Of a stretch of 25,183 bases of DNA, positions 23,227 to 25,183 are shown in pieces; the stretch's first letter is position 1; each line of letters opens with the position of its first letter. The stretch comes from JAAZMA01 sp036720245 (GTDB lineage Bacteria; Bacillota; Clostridia; Tissierellales; Tepidimicrobiaceae), in contig DAIMNI010000028.1 of the NCBI GenBank assembly GCA_036720245.1, positions 1-25,183 on the forward strand, in the 5' to 3' direction. The translations under genes and the position numbers were made by a program. The notes beneath the pieces were generated by a model. The model was given only the letters and a program-made list of their open reading frames with translations. It had not been told where the DNA came from and made no database searches.

Positions 23227-23273
23227 GAAAAAAGCCATCCTGAACCGTAGGTGAAGGATGACTTTTTTTTTTT
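23227..23273. terminator. Terminator after the ABC exporter gene
   Basis: GTCATCCT pairs with AGGATGGC (one G-T pair) around TCACCTACGGTTC; the - strand continues with TTTTTTC. A run of T on the other strand makes it symmetrical. It resembles the repeat at 16266-16288. Confidence 0.8.
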
Positions 23274-24999
23274 AAGAAACTAAATCTTTAAATTGTAAAT
23301 TGCATAAATGAAAGTATATTCCCTGTTTTTCAATTAATTCTTCATGGCTGCCTCTCTCTTCTATTCCCTCATTGGTCAAAACTATAATTTCATCTGCATT
23401 TTTTATAGTAGATAATCTATGGGCAATTATTAAAGTAGTTCTATTCTTTGCCAAATCATTTAAGGATTCTTGAATTAAAACTTCTGTTTCATTATCTAAT
23501 GCTGAAGTTGCCTCATCTAATATTAAAATTGGTGGATTTTTTAGAAATAATCTAGCTATAGAAATTCTTTGTTTTTGTCCACCAGATAATTTGACCCCTT
23601 TTTCACCAACATAGGTATCATAGCCATTAGGTAGTTCCATTATAAAATCGTGAATTCTAGCATTTTTGGCTGCTTCAATTATATCTTCCCTAGATTTATC
23701 TGGATCCCCATATAGAATATTGTCCGCTATGGTTCCAGTAAATAAAAATACATCCTGCTGAACTAATCCAATATTTCCCCTAAGGGATTTTAATTTAATA
23801 TCCTTTATATCTATGCCGTCTATTGCTATTATTCCATCATTTACTTCATAAAATCTAGGTATTAAATGGCACAATGTAGTCTTTCCACCACCAGAAGGTC
23901 CTACAATTGCAATAGTTTTACCTGCTTCTATACTCAAATTTAAATTGGAAAGCACCCTATTCTCCCCATTGGTATAACTAAAGGAAACATCTTTAAATTC
24001 AATATCTCCTTTTACATCTTCCAATTCTATGGCATTTTCACTATCTTTTATACTAGGTTCTATATTCATCACTTCCATAAATCTTTCAAAACCTGTCATA
24101 CCTTCCTGGTATTGCTGAATAAAATCTGCTAGTCTTCTAATAGGCTGCATAAAGAAGTTTACATATAATATATAGGTTAATAAATTCCCTACACTTATAT
24201 ATTTAAGATATACAAAATATCCTCCTATAGATATGACTAATAGATTTAATATATTTGTCATTAAACCAATACCCGCTGCAAATTCTGCCATAGCTTTATA
24301 GGATTCTTTTCTAGCATCTCTATATAAATTATTATAGGTACCAAATTTTTCTATTTCATAATCCTCATTGGTAAAGGATTTAGCCACACGAACCCCAGAA
24401 ATACTATTTTCTAATTGAGCATTTACATCTGCAATTTCTTTTCTAACTTGGCGGAAAGAATCTTCCATTTTCTTTCTTTTAGATATGGTAAACCAAATTA
24501 TTAATGGTATAGATGCATATATTATTGCGGTTAATCTCCAATCGATTCTAATTAACATAATAAAAGAACCAATCAACATTACAGCAGAAATAAATAAATC
24601 CTCTGGACCATGATGCGACAATTCTGTTATATCCCTTAAATCGTTCACAAGTCTAGACATTATATGACCTGTTTTGGTATTATCATAATAGCTAAAGGGT
24701 AGTGTTTGTAAATGGCTAAATAGGTCTCTTCTCATATCGTGTTCCATATAAACTCCTAGTACATGCCCCCAATAAGATACTATATAATAACTGACATATC
24801 TTAGTATGAACAAAACTATCATAAATATTGTCCATTTAAGTAATAAGTCCATTCTACCTGCTGGAATTATATTATCAACTATATTTCCAGATACCATGGG
24901 AAATACTAAATCAAATATGGATATCAAAAAAGCAAAAAACATATCTATAAAAAATAGTTTTTTGTGTGGTTTATAATAGGATATAAACTTTTTTAACAA
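23272..24999 (-). CDS. ABC exporter, fused membrane and ATPase domains
   Basis: A half-transporter of 575 residues that should work as a homodimer in the membrane. Six predicted helices lie between about 12 and 290 with the exporter coupling segment (MSRLVNDLRDITELS). The nucleotide-binding domain has Walker A GPSGGGKT (367-374), Q-loop VQQDVFLF, signature LSGGQKQR, Walker B ILILDEATSALD and switch His in IAHRLST. It is MsbA/LmrA-like; substrate (drug, lipid or peptide) is undetermined. The start is taken as TTG 24999 with AAAGGGGG 7 bases upstream. The alternative TTG at 25017 lies before that site and is less likely. Confidence 0.92.
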   Translation of the reverse strand: MLKKFISYYKPHKKLFFIDMFFAFLISIFDLVFPMVSGNIVDNIIPAGRMDLLLKWTIFMIVLFILRYVSYYIVSYWGHVLGVYMEHDMRRDLFSHLQTLPFSYYDNTKTGHIMSRLVNDLRDITELSHHGPEDLFISAVMLIGSFIMLIRIDWRLTAIIYASIPLIIWFTISKRKKMEDSFRQVRKEIADVNAQLENSISGVRVAKSFTNEDYEIEKFGTYNNLYRDARKESYKAMAEFAAGIGLMTNILNLLVISIGGYFVYLKYISVGNLLTYILYVNFFMQPIRRLADFIQQYQEGMTGFERFMEVMNIEPSIKDSENAIELEDVKGDIEFKDVSFSYTNGENRVLSNLNLSIEAGKTIAIVGPSGGGKTTLCHLIPRFYEVNDGIIAIDGIDIKDIKLKSLRGNIGLVQQDVFLFTGTIADNILYGDPDKSREDIIEAAKNARIHDFIMELPNGYDTYVGEKGVKLSGGQKQRISIARLFLKNPPILILDEATSALDNETEVLIQESLNDLAKNRTTLIIAHRLSTIKNADEIIVLTNEGIEERGSHEELIEKQGIYFHLCNLQFKDLVS

Positions 25000-25065
25000 A
25001 TTTTGTCCCCCTTTCAAATAATATCTTCATTTTATTTCGACTGTCTAACAATCTTCCTAGGCCAT

Positions 25066-25094
25066 ATTATATCATTAGTATTTCTTTTTTTCAA
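25066..25094 (-). promoter_or_regulatory. Sigma-A type promoter of the ABC exporter gene
   Basis: TTGAAA (25094-25089), 17 bases, TATAAT (25071-25066), about 65 bases before the start. Confidence 0.75.
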
Positions 25095-25133
25095 ACATAA
25101 TATATAATAAAGGTCATGGAATATAACCAACTT

Positions 25134-25154
25134 AATTGCAAAACTAAATTAGAC
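25134..25154. repeat. Right copy of the 21-bp end repeat
   Basis: Exact reverse complement of 29-49. Its outer part AACTAAATTAGAC (25142-25154) recurs inverted at 25171-25183, so the window ends in a potential 13-bp hairpin. See the entry at 29-49. Confidence 0.6.
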
Positions 25155-25183
25155 CCCTTTTTGCATTGCAGTCTAATTTAGTT

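Noticed and set aside
25134..25183. Assignment of the end repeats to a specific IS family
   Set aside because: The multiple short repeats loosely recall IS21-type ends, but no transposase is present to confirm it.
1..25183. CRISPR arrays, tRNA or rRNA genes, prophage or toxin-antitoxin genes
   Set aside because: No regularly spaced repeats, cloverleaf sequences or characteristic genes were found on either strand.

Overview
The window looks like chromosomal DNA from a low-GC, anaerobic, Gram-positive clostridial or Tissierellia-type bacterium. The evidence is AT-rich codon use, strong GGAGG-type ribosome binding sites, an S-layer-homology (SLH) surface protein, ECF transport, a UGA-encoded selenoprotein peroxiredoxin and Firmicutes-type regulators (GlpP, RecX). 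No rRNA, tRNA, CRISPR array, phage or plasmid backbone is visible. Both ends carry the same 21-bp sequence in inverted orientation, so the window may be one contig that stops at copies of an insertion sequence.

Layout. 1-1.0 kb: a transposon-end-like repeat, a small metallophosphoesterase (+) and a 50-residue basic protein (-). 1.0-3.4 kb (-): pyrrolidone-carboxylate peptidase and a membrane-anchored MutS-like ATPase that starts at TTG. 3.4-5.1 kb: a REP-associated tyrosine transposase (RAYT) bracketed by inverted copies of a 25-bp REP palindrome, then a peroxiredoxin whose peroxidatic residue is an in-frame UGA (selenocysteine) with a SECIS-like hairpin directly behind it. Four REP copies lie in the first 5.1 kb; three sit at gene 3' ends like terminators and one supplies the last codons of ecfS.

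5.1-10.8 kb (-): a cobalamin-riboswitch operon. Order of transcription: consensus promoter, B12 riboswitch, terminator, SLH-anchored alpha/alpha-barrel protein, DUF4430 lipoprotein, EcfT, fused EcfA-EcfA', EcfS. The two extracellular proteins correspond to the two halves of animal intrinsic factor/transcobalamin (alpha6/alpha6 barrel plus DUF4430-type beta domain). The operon therefore reads as a cell-surface corrinoid capture and import system with a split transcobalamin-like receptor. This is the most interesting system in the window.

10.8-16.9 kb (+): a ferritin-like di-iron protein with its own terminator, a membrane-anchored amidohydrolase that has lost the canonical HxH, two alpha/beta-hydrolases (one with a Cys nucleophile), RecX, and a GIY-YIG domain reading in frame into the GlpP antiterminator. 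16.9-22.1 kb (-): a response regulator, sensor kinase and unknown lipoprotein with overlapping genes, followed by glycerol kinase, which converges on glpP. 22.1-25.0 kb (-): a NodB-type polysaccharide deacetylase and a homodimer-type ABC exporter, each with its own promoter and terminator.
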